A DNA stretch of 64,000 nt from Roseiarcus sp963761435 (lineage in GTDB: Bacteria; Pseudomonadota; Alphaproteobacteria; Rhizobiales; Beijerinckiaceae), in contig CAVXHJ010000026.1 of the NCBI GenBank assembly GCA_963761435.1, positions 1 through 64,000 on the forward strand, written 5' to 3'. Each line of letters begins with the position of its first letter. Within the stretch, counting starts at the first letter, position 1. The notes under the pieces were generated by a model, which was given only the letters and a program-made list of their open reading frames with translations, was not told where the DNA came from and ran no database searches. Position numbers and translations under genes: made by a program. This document shows positions 18,101 to 26,368 of the stretch, one piece after another.

Positions 18101-20008
18101 ATGCCGGCGAGCGGCGACTACGCGCTGCCGAGGACGATGACAAGCAACGAAGCCGCGGACGAGCGCGTCGCGCGGGAGCCGCTTGCACTGCGGGCGCTCG
18201 ACCGCCTGGCCCAGACGATCATCGTCGGCGCGCTGCTCGGCGAGCTCCTTCTCGTGCTGGCCAATGTCATAGCGCGCGTGTTCTTCCGCCAGTCATTTCT
18301 GTGGTCGGACGAAGTCGCCCGGCTGGTGCTGTCGATTCTCGCTTTCATCGGCGGCGCCGTCGCCTACCGGCGAGGCGATCATGCGCAGGTTCGCTTGATC
18401 CTCAACCTCGTCCCGAAACGCGCCGAGCAGGCTTGCCTCGCGCTTGCGGACATCATCGTCTTCTTCGTCAGCGCGGCGATCGGGGTCGCCTCGATCGATT
18501 TCATCGCCGCCAGCTGGGCGGAGCGCACCCCGATCCTGCAGGCGCCCGCCGCGCTGATCGCTCTGCCGCTTCCCCTGGGCATGGCCCTGATGGCGCTCTT
18601 TGCCGCCGCGCGCGCCTGGCGGGAGCACGGTGCGAGCGCGCTCGTCGTCGCCGCGCTTTTCGTTGCGGCGATCGCGCTGGCGACGACGACGTCGGGATTC
18701 TGGATGCCGGCTCTTGGCGACGATTCCTCGATCATCGCCGCGCTTGTTCTGTTTTTCGTCGCGATATTCGCCGGCGTGCCGGTCGGCTTCGTCCTGCTGC
18801 TGGCCGCGGCGTCCTACCTCTGGACGAGCGGCGCGGCGCCGCTGCTCGTCCTGCCGCAAACCATGGTCGCCGGCGCTGGAAACTACATTCTTCTCGCCAT
18901 TCCCTTCTTCATCCTCGCCGGGCTCATCATGGAGCGCGGCGGCATCAGCGTGCGGCTGATCCGTTTCGTCCACGCGCTCGTCGGCCATTTGCGCGGCGGC
19001 CTGCTGCAGGTCGCCGTGGTCAGCATGTATGTGATCTCCGGCCTTTCCGGCTCGAAGCCCGCCGACGTGGCCGCCGTCGGCACGACCATGCGCGACGAAA
19101 TCGCCGCGCGTCACGGCGCCCCGGAGGGGGCGGCGGTGCTCGCGGTCTCGGCGATCATGGGCGAGACGGTGCCGCCGAGCATCGCCATGCTGATCGTCGG
19201 TTCGATCACCAATGTATCGGTGGCTGGCATGTTCATCGGCGGGATCATGCCTGCCGCGGTGATCGCGCTTTGTCTGATGGCGCTGATCGCGATCCGCGCG
19301 CGCCGCGCCGGCGCGCCGTCCGCTCCCCGCGCCCCGATTGCCGCGGTCGCGCGAGCCGGACTCCATGCGATTCTGCCTCTGCTGATGCCCGGGATGTTGC
19401 TCGCCGGGATTCTCTTCGGGCTCGCCACGCCGACGGAGATCGCTGCGCTCGCCGTCGTCTATGGCGTCGTCCTGGCGATGTTTGTCTACCGCGAGATGAC
19501 CGTCGCCAGCTTCCTGCGCGCGGTCGAGAGCACGGCGGCGCTGACCGGGGTGCTCTTGTTCATCTTCACCGCCGCTTCGGCCTTTTCGTGGGTGCTGACG
19601 ATCGCCTACCTGCCCCAGCGTCTGGTGGATCTCCTCGCTCACGGCCACGCCGATGCGACGCTCTTCATGATCAGTTCGATCGCCCTCCTGATCTTCGTCG
19701 GCGTCCTGCTCGAAGGCCTGCCGTCCCTCAATGTGCTTGCCCCGCTGCTGCTGCCGATCGCCGTCAAGCTCGGCTTCAGCGGCCTCCACTTCGCCATTGT
19801 CCTGATCATCGCCATGGGCGTCGGCGGCTTCATGCCGCTCGCGGGAGTGGGCTTTTATGTCTGCTGCGCTGTCATGCGATGCGACGTCGAATCCGCTTCG
19901 TGGGCCATGCTGCCGTATCTCGCCGTGGTGCTGGCCGGCTTGCTGATCGTCGCCTTCGTGCCTTGGCTTACGCTCGCGTTGCCGGACCATTTCGGATTTC
20001 ACGGCTAA
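18101..20008 (+). CDS. Fused TRAP transporter membrane subunit DctQM
   Basis: This single 635-residue polypeptide combines the small DctQ subunit (about residues 25-185, four helices, with FLWSDEVARLVLSILAFIGG) and the 12-helix DctM subunit (about 205-635). DctM motifs are PVGFVLLLAAASYLW, GAGNYILLAIPFFILAGLIM, LSGSKPADVAAVGTTM, AIMGETVPPSIAML and VLLEGLPSLNVLAP. It imports the substrate delivered by the DctP protein encoded 50 bases downstream, using the sodium or proton gradient as is known for TRAP systems. ATG 18101 is used; ATG 18137, with GAGGA close upstream, is an alternative. It shares its architecture with the gene at 1938-3901, so the two operons are probably paralogous. Confidence 0.93.
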   Translation: MPASGDYALPRTMTSNEAADERVAREPLALRALDRLAQTIIVGALLGELLLVLANVIARVFFRQSFLWSDEVARLVLSILAFIGGAVAYRRGDHAQVRLILNLVPKRAEQACLALADIIVFFVSAAIGVASIDFIAASWAERTPILQAPAALIALPLPLGMALMALFAAARAWREHGASALVVAALFVAAIALATTTSGFWMPALGDDSSIIAALVLFFVAIFAGVPVGFVLLLAAASYLWTSGAAPLLVLPQTMVAGAGNYILLAIPFFILAGLIMERGGISVRLIRFVHALVGHLRGGLLQVAVVSMYVISGLSGSKPADVAAVGTTMRDEIAARHGAPEGAAVLAVSAIMGETVPPSIAMLIVGSITNVSVAGMFIGGIMPAAVIALCLMALIAIRARRAGAPSAPRAPIAAVARAGLHAILPLLMPGMLLAGILFGLATPTEIAALAVVYGVVLAMFVYREMTVASFLRAVESTAALTGVLLFIFTAASAFSWVLTIAYLPQRLVDLLAHGHADATLFMISSIALLIFVGVLLEGLPSLNVLAPLLLPIAVKLGFSGLHFAIVLIIAMGVGGFMPLAGVGFYVCCAVMRCDVESASWAMLPYLAVVLAGLLIVAFVPWLTLALPDHFGFHG

Positions 20009-20058
20009 GCCGCTCGCGGGCGGCGTATCGGAAAGAAAGGTCAGCGAGGGAGGACGCA

Positions 20059-21063
20059 TTGAACCGAAGAGAGCTCATCGGAACCGCCGCCGGCGCCGCC
20101 GCCGCGTCGCTAGCCGCGCCTTATGTCGCGCGCGGAGCGGCGCCTCTGACGCTTCGTTTCGCACATTTCGCCCAGGAGGATCATCCAGCCAATATCGCCG
20201 CCATGCAGTTCGCGCGCGGGGTCGCCGAGCGCACCCACGGCGCGATCCGCGTGATGATCTTTCCGAACAATCAGCTCGGCGGGCCGCCGGAGCAGGCCCA
20301 GCAAATCAAGCTCGGGACCATCGACATGGGCTTGCCGACGCAGGGGCAGCTCGACAAATACGACAAGGCCTTCGGCGCTGTGATGCTGCCCTTCATCTTC
20401 GACAGCCGGGCGCTGGTGTTCCGCGTCCTCGACGGGCCGGCGATGGATTGGCTCGCGCCGCTCGCGGAAAAGCAGGGCTTCGTCTTGTTGCGCAACTGGG
20501 ACTATGGATTTCGCAACGTCACCAACAGCGTGCGGCCAATCAATGCGCCCGGGGACATCAAGGGCCTGAAACTTCGCACGCCGCCTGAATTGCAGATCCA
20601 GGCTTCCATGGAGGCTCTCGGCGCGGTCGTCCAGGCGATCGCGTTCCCCGAGCTCTATCTGGCGCTGGCGCAGAAGGTCGTGGACGGGGAGGAAAATCCG
20701 ATCGCCGTCATCTACTACAACAAATTCTACGAGGTGCAGAAGCATCTCGCAATCACCAAGCACATCTACAACAACATGATTCATACCATCGGCGTGAACA
20801 CGTGGTCGAAGCTGACGCCCGAACAGCAGACGATCTTCCGCGAGGAGAGCACGACCGCCGGCGACCTCATGCGCAAGCTGATGGCCGACGGCGAGGCCGA
20901 TCAGATCGCCAAACTCGAGGCCGCCGGCCTGCTGACCACCCAGCCGGACCTCGCCCCATTCCGCGCGCTCATGGAGCCTGCCTATCAGCGGATAGCCGAC
21001 TATGCCGGAGCGGACAACGTCAAGAAGTTCCGCGATATCGTCGATCAGGCGCGCAAGGGATGA
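20059..21063 (+). CDS. TRAP transporter periplasmic solute-binding protein DctP
   Basis: This 334-residue DctP protein starts at TTG 20059, chosen for the GAGGGAGG ribosome site and because the leader NRRELIGTAAGAAAASLAAP (twin-arginine-like, cleavage near ARGAA) follows. The long frame that continues upstream on this strand is an overlap with the dctQM gene. Family motifs are FPNNQLGGPPEQAQQIKLG, VRPINAPGDIKGLKLRTPPE, AIAFPELYLALAQKVVDGEE and HLAITKHIYNNM. The arginine in LKLRTPP is the usual carboxylate anchor. It pairs with the fused permease just upstream. The ligand is unknown. Confidence 0.92.
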   Translation: MNRRELIGTAAGAAAASLAAPYVARGAAPLTLRFAHFAQEDHPANIAAMQFARGVAERTHGAIRVMIFPNNQLGGPPEQAQQIKLGTIDMGLPTQGQLDKYDKAFGAVMLPFIFDSRALVFRVLDGPAMDWLAPLAEKQGFVLLRNWDYGFRNVTNSVRPINAPGDIKGLKLRTPPELQIQASMEALGAVVQAIAFPELYLALAQKVVDGEENPIAVIYYNKFYEVQKHLAITKHIYNNMIHTIGVNTWSKLTPEQQTIFREESTTAGDLMRKLMADGEADQIAKLEAAGLLTTQPDLAPFRALMEPAYQRIADYAGADNVKKFRDIVDQARKG

Positions 21064-21078
21064 GCATGCGTCGCCACG

Positions 21079-21396
21079 TCACATCGGCGAGAACCCGGTC
21101 GACTTGATGATCTTGCACTCCTGATGCTGGACGTTGCCTGCGTCGGCGCTTTTCTTGCGGTAGGAAACCCAGTCGGGATCGGCTTCAAGCGCGTCGCGCC
21201 GCCGCTCGCGGTCCGCCTGACTCTCGAAGCCCCAAAAGAACACGACCTGGTTGACCGTCCCGACATCGGTGGTGAAGACGCCGATCGGCTGGCCCAGATG
21301 CCGGACATGGATCGGCATGCCCTCGGCTTCATAGAGTTTGAGCCACGCGCCGAGGCGCCCGGGAACCATCGTGTAGGTCCGCAGATCGACGATCAT
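21079..21396 (-). CDS. NIPSNAP family protein
   Basis: This small protein (105 residues) of the NIPSNAP fold (dimeric alpha-beta barrel) shows MIVDLRTYTMVPGRLGAWLK at the start, then PIGVFTTDVGTVNQVVFFWG and ERRRDALEADPDWVSYRKKS. ATG 21396 is preferred over an earlier ATG because of the GGGAG ribosome site and fit to the family. It is convergent with the TRAP operon and lies just downstream of the SoxC/SoxD-like genes on the same strand. The biochemical role of bacterial NIPSNAP proteins is not settled. Confidence 0.88.
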   Translation of the reverse strand: MIVDLRTYTMVPGRLGAWLKLYEAEGMPIHVRHLGQPIGVFTTDVGTVNQVVFFWGFESQADRERRRDALEADPDWVSYRKKSADAGNVQHQECKIIKSTGFSPM

Positions 21397-21413
21397 GGCG
21401 GTCTCCCAGGCGG

Positions 21414-21966
21414 TCAAGGTTTAGGGCCGGCGCCCAACGGCGGATTTGCGCTGACGAAACCGTTGCGGTTCGGCATCTCGATCTTGGCCAGTTTGCTCGC
21501 GTCGAGCGTCGTGTCCTGCGGCACGATCCCGTTGAGGAACAGCACATAGGCCGAAACCGCATAGACTTCGTCGGGGGTGAGCGACTGCGGCGCGTTCAAA
21601 GGCATGGCTCGGCGAACATAGTCGAACAGCGTCGTCGCGTAGGGCCAGTAGCTGCCGACAGTTTTCTCCGGCTTCTTGTCGCGAAGCGCGCCGACGCCCC
21701 CGACCAGCCGGTCCATCGGCTTGCCCTCGCCATGGGCGCCGTGACAACTGGCGCATTTCTCGGCGAAGATCGCCTCGCCCTGCCTCGCATCGCCGCGCCC
21801 GGGCGGCAGTCCGGCGCCGCTCGGCGAAACGTCGATGTCCCAGCCCGCGACCTCCTGCGGCGTCGCGGCCCGACCGATGCCGTAAGGCTCGCCCGCGCGG
21901 GCGGCGGCGACCAGCCGAGATCGCCGCAATCGCGAGCGCCAGGCAGCGCGCGATTCTATCCGGCAT
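21414..21966 (-). CDS. SoxD-like c-type cytochrome, one frameshift
   Basis: ATG 21966 overlaps the soxC stop by 11 bases and opens a signal peptide (MPDRIARCLALAIAAIS). The mature part is one frame away and starts AAARAGEPYGIGRAATPQEV. One extra base at 21915-21916 explains this. The haem-binding motif is CASCH in GEAIFAEKCASCHGAHGEG; SYWPYATTLFDYVRRAMP and SLTPDEVYAVSAYVLFLNG follow, matching the N-terminal domain of SoxD. Classical SoxD has a second haem domain, which is absent here, so the protein is of short form (about 183 residues). It should pass electrons from the molybdenum SoxC subunit to the respiratory chain in the periplasm. Confidence 0.85.
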
Positions 21967-23281
21967 TGGTCACCGCGCCTCCCGCCGCCACGCTCCAATT
22001 CTGAATCGCGTTGTAATGATAGTAGGATCGGACATCGCGCTCTTTGAGCAAAGCCTCGCGGCTTGGCTGAACATAGCCTGTCTCGTCGGTGACCCGGCTC
22101 GCCAGCGTCGCCGGGCCGCCGTCCCAACGCCAGGGCGAGCGGAAGCGGGTCAGGCACTTCGACATGACCGGTTCCTGCAGCGCCGCGTCGCGCCAGGACG
22201 CGCCGCCGTCAGTTGACACCTCGACGCGCGCGACTTTGCCGAGACCTGACCACGCGAGGCCCGAGACTTCATAAAATCCCGGCGGCCCGAGCCGCTGTCC
22301 GCCGGATGGAAAGGTAATGACCGATTTTGCCAGCATGACGAAATTGAACTGCTGCGCTTTTCCGTCGGGCATGAGCATGGTGTACTTCGAGGTTTCCTCG
22401 CGTGTTTGGAACGGCTCAGCCCCGAGCTTGAGCCGCCTGAGCCACTTCACGTTGGCGTTGCCCTCGTAGCCCGGGAGCAGCAGGCGCAACGGATAGCCCT
22501 GCTCGGGTCGCAGCCGCTCGCCGTTCTGGGCGTAGGCGAGAAGGGCGTCATCGAGCGCCTTTTCGATCGGGATGCTGCGCGTCATCGCTGCCGCGTCGGC
22601 CCCCTCGGCCAGCATCCATTTCGCTTCCGGCTTCACGCCTGCTTCCGCGAGGACGGCGGCGAGCGGAACCCCGGTCCACTCGCAGCAACTGAGCAGCCCG
22701 TGGGTGTCCTGGACCGTCAGCTCCGGTTTCGGCGTCCCCCAGTTCTGGGTATTGCCGGAGCATTCGAGAAAGCAGACCCGCGACACCGATGGAAATCGCT
22801 GCACCTCCTCCATGGTGAAGATCAGGGGCTTCTCCACCATGCCGTGAACGATCAGCCGATGCTCGAGCGGATCGATTGTCGGCGTCCCCGAATGGTGGCG
22901 CTCGTAGTGAAGGCCGTTTGGGGTGATGATCCCCGAAAGATCCTGAAGCGGCGTGAGGCTGAACGACGACAGCCGGGTCGGCGGCTCTGGCAAGCCATGT
23001 CGATAACGGCGCACGACGCTGGCTTCGAAACGTGAGGGGCGCCCATAGGGCGGACTCATGACCTCCGCTCCGGGCGCAAGCTGCCATTCCGGAACAGCGG
23101 GCGGCAGGTTGCCGCCTTCCTGCCCGAGCGCCTGGCGGGATGCGAGTGCGGCCGCCGCGCCCGCGCCGACTTCGATCAGACCTCGACGGGTGATGGCGCG
23201 CGCCGCGCCGCCGCTTTCCCGCTCTGGCCCGTCGGGCGACCTGGTTGATCTGGGCGTTCTTATGATCGCGGAATCCTCCAT
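21956..23281 (-). CDS. soxC: SoxC-like molybdenum sulfane/sulfite dehydrogenase subunit
   Basis: This 441-residue sulfite-oxidase-fold enzyme has a twin-arginine leader (RAITRRGLIEVGAGAAAALA), so it is folded in the cytoplasm with its molybdenum cofactor and exported. The cofactor cysteine is C174 in RVCFLECSGNTQNWG. The dimerisation domain contains VSTDGGASWRDAALQEP, the usual sulfite-oxidase C-terminal motif. The SoxC-type N-terminus and the overlapping SoxD-like cytochrome support the SoxC assignment over SorA. No soxXAYZB genes are in the window, so it may oxidise sulfite or another sulfur species by itself rather than in a full Sox cycle (inference). Confidence 0.88.
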   Translation of the reverse strand: MEDSAIIRTPRSTRSPDGPERESGGAARAITRRGLIEVGAGAAAALASRQALGQEGGNLPPAVPEWQLAPGAEVMSPPYGRPSRFEASVVRRYRHGLPEPPTRLSSFSLTPLQDLSGIITPNGLHYERHHSGTPTIDPLEHRLIVHGMVEKPLIFTMEEVQRFPSVSRVCFLECSGNTQNWGTPKPELTVQDTHGLLSCCEWTGVPLAAVLAEAGVKPEAKWMLAEGADAAAMTRSIPIEKALDDALLAYAQNGERLRPEQGYPLRLLLPGYEGNANVKWLRRLKLGAEPFQTREETSKYTMLMPDGKAQQFNFVMLAKSVITFPSGGQRLGPPGFYEVSGLAWSGLGKVARVEVSTDGGASWRDAALQEPVMSKCLTRFRSPWRWDGGPATLASRVTDETGYVQPSREALLKERDVRSYYHYNAIQNWSVAAGGAVTNAG

Positions 23282-23348
23282 CCGGCCCGTCTATGTCGGC
23301 CGCGGCGAGTTCCCTCTGGCCGGGGGCGGTCCCGGCCGCATCGGCGCG

Positions 23349-23966
23349 TCAGTGCAGACGGGAGACGTAATGGGCCAGCGCTTCCATCTCCAGGTCGCCG
23401 AGCGGGTAAACCACTTCCGCCATGCCCGCCGCGCCAGTCGAGGTTCGAGCGCCCGATTTGAAGTCGCGCAGGGCCTCGTAAACGTAGTCTTCCCGCTGAC
23501 CCGCGAGCCGGGCGATGTTGTCCACTCCCTCGAAATGGTCGCCGTGGCAGTTCGTGCAGTGGATCGACTGGGCCACCTTGCCGCCAAGGTCGGTGTCCCT
23601 GGGCGCGTTGTCGGGCGGCGACGGCGCATTGGGCGCCGGCAGCGAGGCGAAATACGCCGACACGTTGCGCAAGTCGTCGTCGCTGAGCTGCTCCGCCATT
23701 GCGTTCATGATCTCGTTCTTGCGCACGCCTTTTCGGTAGAACACGAGCTGGAACTGCAGATAGAGGTCTGGCTGCCCGGCCAGGTTTGGGACATCCTTGT
23801 CGGCCGCGAGCGCGTCCGCGGTCGCGACCCCATCGACGCCATGGCACGCGAAACACCCTGCCGCCTCCGCCCGGGCCTTGCCGGCGGCTGGATTGCCCTC
23901 CGCCGCCATCGTGGCGGCAGGAACAGTCAGGCTGAACGCCACGATGATCCAGGCTGGGATTCGCAT
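23349..23966 (-). CDS. Dihaem cytochrome c4-like protein
   Basis: This 205-residue exported cytochrome has signal peptide MRIPAWIIVAFSLTVPAATM and two haem motifs, CFACH and CTNCH, each in a c4-type half. The first half has DVPNLAGQPDLYLQFQLVFY and the second GDHFEGVDNIARLAGQREDY. ATG 23966 is chosen as the start of the signal; a GTG 21 bases upstream is possible. It lies just upstream of soxC and downstream of the PQQ-type dehydrogenase gene on the same strand, so it is a plausible electron carrier for one or both. Confidence 0.9.
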   Translation of the reverse strand: MRIPAWIIVAFSLTVPAATMAAEGNPAAGKARAEAAGCFACHGVDGVATADALAADKDVPNLAGQPDLYLQFQLVFYRKGVRKNEIMNAMAEQLSDDDLRNVSAYFASLPAPNAPSPPDNAPRDTDLGGKVAQSIHCTNCHGDHFEGVDNIARLAGQREDYVYEALRDFKSGARTSTGAAGMAEVVYPLGDLEMEALAHYVSRLH

Positions 23967-24002
23967 CGTCGTGCGGTTCTCATACACATCGGGGGGAAAG
24001 CG

Positions 24003-24036
24003 CCTCGCCCTGGCGCTTCAAGCCGCCAGGGCGAGG
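24003..24036 (-). terminator. Strong hairpin after the PQQ-type dehydrogenase gene
   Basis: A perfect 13-base-pair stem (24003-24015 with 24024-24036) closes an 8-base loop, 38 bases past the stop of the minus-strand gene at 24074. Downstream bases are CGCTTTCCCC, so the U tract is weak. It is probably a terminator or a 3' stabilising hairpin. Confidence 0.65.
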
Positions 24037-24073
24037 ATTGTTCCGGCGGGCGGATTATCCGCCGTCGCGCCAG

Positions 24074-25369
24074 TTACTTGCCGTCGTACCAGATCCGATA
24101 GATCGCGCCGGCCTGATCGTCCGAGACCAGGAGCGAGCCATCCATCGGGTTGATCGCCACATCGCCCGGGCGGCCCCAGTACTTGTTGTCCTTGATCCAA
24201 CCCCAGGCGAACGGCTCCTGCGAGATGTTCTTGCCGTCCGGGTCGGTCTGGATGCGCACGATCCGGGCGCCGGTGTGCATGAACTGGTTCCAGCCGCCGT
24301 GCTCAGCGAGGAAGATGTTGTTCTTGAACTCAGCCGGGAAGTTGTTCCCGGTGTAGAACTTCATCCCGAGCGGCGCCAGGTGCGGCCCGACGTTCAACGC
24401 CGGCGGGGTGAACTCGTCGCACTTGTGGCCCATGGCGAATTTCGGGTCCGGAATGTCACCCTGGTGGCAATACGGATAGCCGAAGTGTGTACCATATTTG
24501 ACCAAGTGGTTCAGCTTGTCGGACGGGATGTTGTCGCCCATCCAGTCGCGCGCATTCTCGGAGAACCAGAGCTGGCCGGAGCGCGGATCGACGTCGCCGC
24601 CGACGCTGTTGCGCTGGCCGAGCGCGGCCACTTCCGACAGACCCTCGTCAGGGTTGATGTGGCGATACTGGGCCGTGCCCGACGGGATCATGCAGACGTT
24701 GCAGGGCGGTCCGACGGGAATGTAGAACCAGCCCGGCGACTGCGTATCCGCGACCATATATTTCCAGCCGTGCGAGGTGTACGGCGGGAAGTCGCTGTAG
24801 ACGACCTCACCCTTCGGGTTGTCCTGATTGTTGGCGATATCCTTGTAACGATAGATCTTGTCGATGTCGGTAACATAGAGGTTGCCGTTATAGACGCCGA
24901 TGCCGGTCGGTTGCCGCAACCCCTTGATGATGACCTTCGACACCCATTTGTCGCCTTCCTTCTTCAGCGCGAACACGTGGTCGGTCCAGCAGCCGACATA
25001 GAGCGTGTTGTCGGCGCCGAACGCCATCTGGCGAGCGCAGTCGAGCTGATCGGCGAGGACTTCGATATGGAAGCCAGGCATGAGCTTGATGTTGTCCTTG
25101 ACGAGCGCGACCAGCTCGTCATGGGGCGTCGGCAGCGGCTGGCCCGGATAGGGATGCGTGCCGTGCTGCTGGGCCGTCTCATCGCCCATGAACCAGTCTG
25201 CCGGCGGGTGCTCCCAGTAGTCGCGGCTGTTGCCGTTGTACTTGATCAGGGGTGGTTCGTCGGCGGCGCGCGCCGCGCCGGTTGACGCGATTCCCCAGAG
25301 TGCGATCCCCGTCACGCACGCGGCGCCCACCATCGGGCGCAGCAATAAACTAAGCCTTCCAAGTCGCAT
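24074..25369 (-). CDS. PQQ-type sugar/sorbosone dehydrogenase-like protein
   Basis: This 431-residue exported beta-propeller protein is related to soluble glucose/L-sorbosone dehydrogenases. ATG 25369 has a perfect AGGAGG site, and the leader runs to STGAARA-AD. Propeller motifs are MPGFHIEVLADQLDCARQMA, GLRQPTGIGVYNGNLYVTDI, QRNSVGGDVDPRSGQLWFSE, FLAEHGGWNQF and GRPGDVAINPMDGSLLVSDD. The closing Asp-Asp-Gln segment with YRIWYDG is typical of the family. The reaction is inferred to be periplasmic oxidation of a sugar or aldehyde with PQQ. PQQ biosynthesis genes are not in the window. The nearby cytochromes are plausible electron acceptors. Confidence 0.85.
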   Translation of the reverse strand: MRLGRLSLLLRPMVGAACVTGIALWGIASTGAARAADEPPLIKYNGNSRDYWEHPPADWFMGDETAQQHGTHPYPGQPLPTPHDELVALVKDNIKLMPGFHIEVLADQLDCARQMAFGADNTLYVGCWTDHVFALKKEGDKWVSKVIIKGLRQPTGIGVYNGNLYVTDIDKIYRYKDIANNQDNPKGEVVYSDFPPYTSHGWKYMVADTQSPGWFYIPVGPPCNVCMIPSGTAQYRHINPDEGLSEVAALGQRNSVGGDVDPRSGQLWFSENARDWMGDNIPSDKLNHLVKYGTHFGYPYCHQGDIPDPKFAMGHKCDEFTPPALNVGPHLAPLGMKFYTGNNFPAEFKNNIFLAEHGGWNQFMHTGARIVRIQTDPDGKNISQEPFAWGWIKDNKYWGRPGDVAINPMDGSLLVSDDQAGAIYRIWYDGK

Positions 25370-25549
25370 ATTTTCCTCCTCTGACGTTCGTTTTTGTCGC
25401 CAAACTGAACGCGTCACCGCTGCGCCCTGCTTCATCCCTGCGCTCGGGCAAGAAGTGACGGGACCGTAGCGGATCCCCCCGACGTTACGCCGGCACCACT
25501 TGTCTGACAACCCGATATCGGCCCTCAGCGCAAAAAAAGAAGCGCGGCC

Positions 25550-26191
25550 CTAGCCCGGCGGCTCCAGCGGCACCATCGGATTGATCACGTCGTCGGGTTC
25601 GACAAGCCGCTGCGTCTCCAGCATCGCCTGGAACGGGCCGCCCGGCCGGTTGACCGTCGCCACCGCGAGCGCATAGCTGTTGAGCGGCGATCCCGACCAC
25701 ACGCGGTAGACGCGAATGTGCACGGCGCCGTCTGGAATGTCGACGGTCCTGTCATCGGCGAGCTTCACTTCGACGCCGGGCGCGACCGCCTGCTCCAGCA
25801 TCTTTGCATAAGCCGCGTCGACCGCGCCGGGATCGGCCTTCTGCGCCCAGACCACGCAGGATTCCGGATCGAGCCGCGTCGCCAGCACGAACCGTCCCGC
25901 GGGATCCGGCACCGCCCAAGCCTTGCCGGAACCCGGCACCCCGCCGCCGGCGAATGAGATCATCTTGCCGTCCCGGTTCGGCCTGCCCGCGAACACCGCG
26001 AGCGCCTGAGGGTTGGTGATCGGCAGCAGGTTCTGTTCATCCGCCCAATCCCAGACCGTCGTGAGATGGCCGAACTTCGCCATGCAGACATCGCTGAACA
26101 GCTTCGTGAAGTTCGCGGCGGCCTCATCAGCCCGGGCCGGCTGCCAAACGAACGCGAGCGCGGCGGCCGCGGCGAATGCAAATCGTTTCAT
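25550..26191 (-). CDS. Exported protein of unknown function
   Basis: This 213-residue protein has a Sec signal peptide (MKRFAFAAAAALAFVWQPAR, cleavage at ARA-DE) and a GGAGGAACG ribosome site before ATG 26191. The mature part begins AAANFTKLFSDVCMAKFG. It has two isolated cysteines and a compact mixed composition with repeated RVYRVWSG and ATRLDPESCVVW segments, as in small exported proteins of unknown function from rhizobia. No catalytic motif is visible. It is divergent from the alpha/beta hydrolase gene and upstream of the PQQ-type dehydrogenase on the same strand. Confidence 0.8.
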   Translation of the reverse strand: MKRFAFAAAAALAFVWQPARADEAAANFTKLFSDVCMAKFGHLTTVWDWADEQNLLPITNPQALAVFAGRPNRDGKMISFAGGGVPGSGKAWAVPDPAGRFVLATRLDPESCVVWAQKADPGAVDAAYAKMLEQAVAPGVEVKLADDRTVDIPDGAVHIRVYRVWSGSPLNSYALAVATVNRPGGPFQAMLETQRLVEPDDVINPMVPLEPPG

Positions 26192-26368
26192 CGGACGTTC
26201 CTCCGTCGCCGCAACCGTAGCGGCGTTTGGCGGGCTTGACCAGCGGGCCCAGAGGAACGGCGCGCCGCTCATCCCGTTTCAACCAGGGAGGAATTTGCTC
26301 CATGCGGTCGCCGTGCATAGCTTAAGCGCGATATCGTTCATCCTCCCGTCGTTGAAGGACGATCGCCG

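Noticed and set aside
18301..20058. Long plus-strand extension upstream of the DctP gene at 20059
   Set aside because: This part overlaps dctQM in another frame. The TTG at 20059 with GAGGGAGG and signal peptide is the true start.
18293..20059. A 588-codon minus-strand frame opposite the fused DctQM gene
   Set aside because: It is rich in Asp/Arg/Gly/His with no domain features, the mirror image of a hydrophobic membrane protein.
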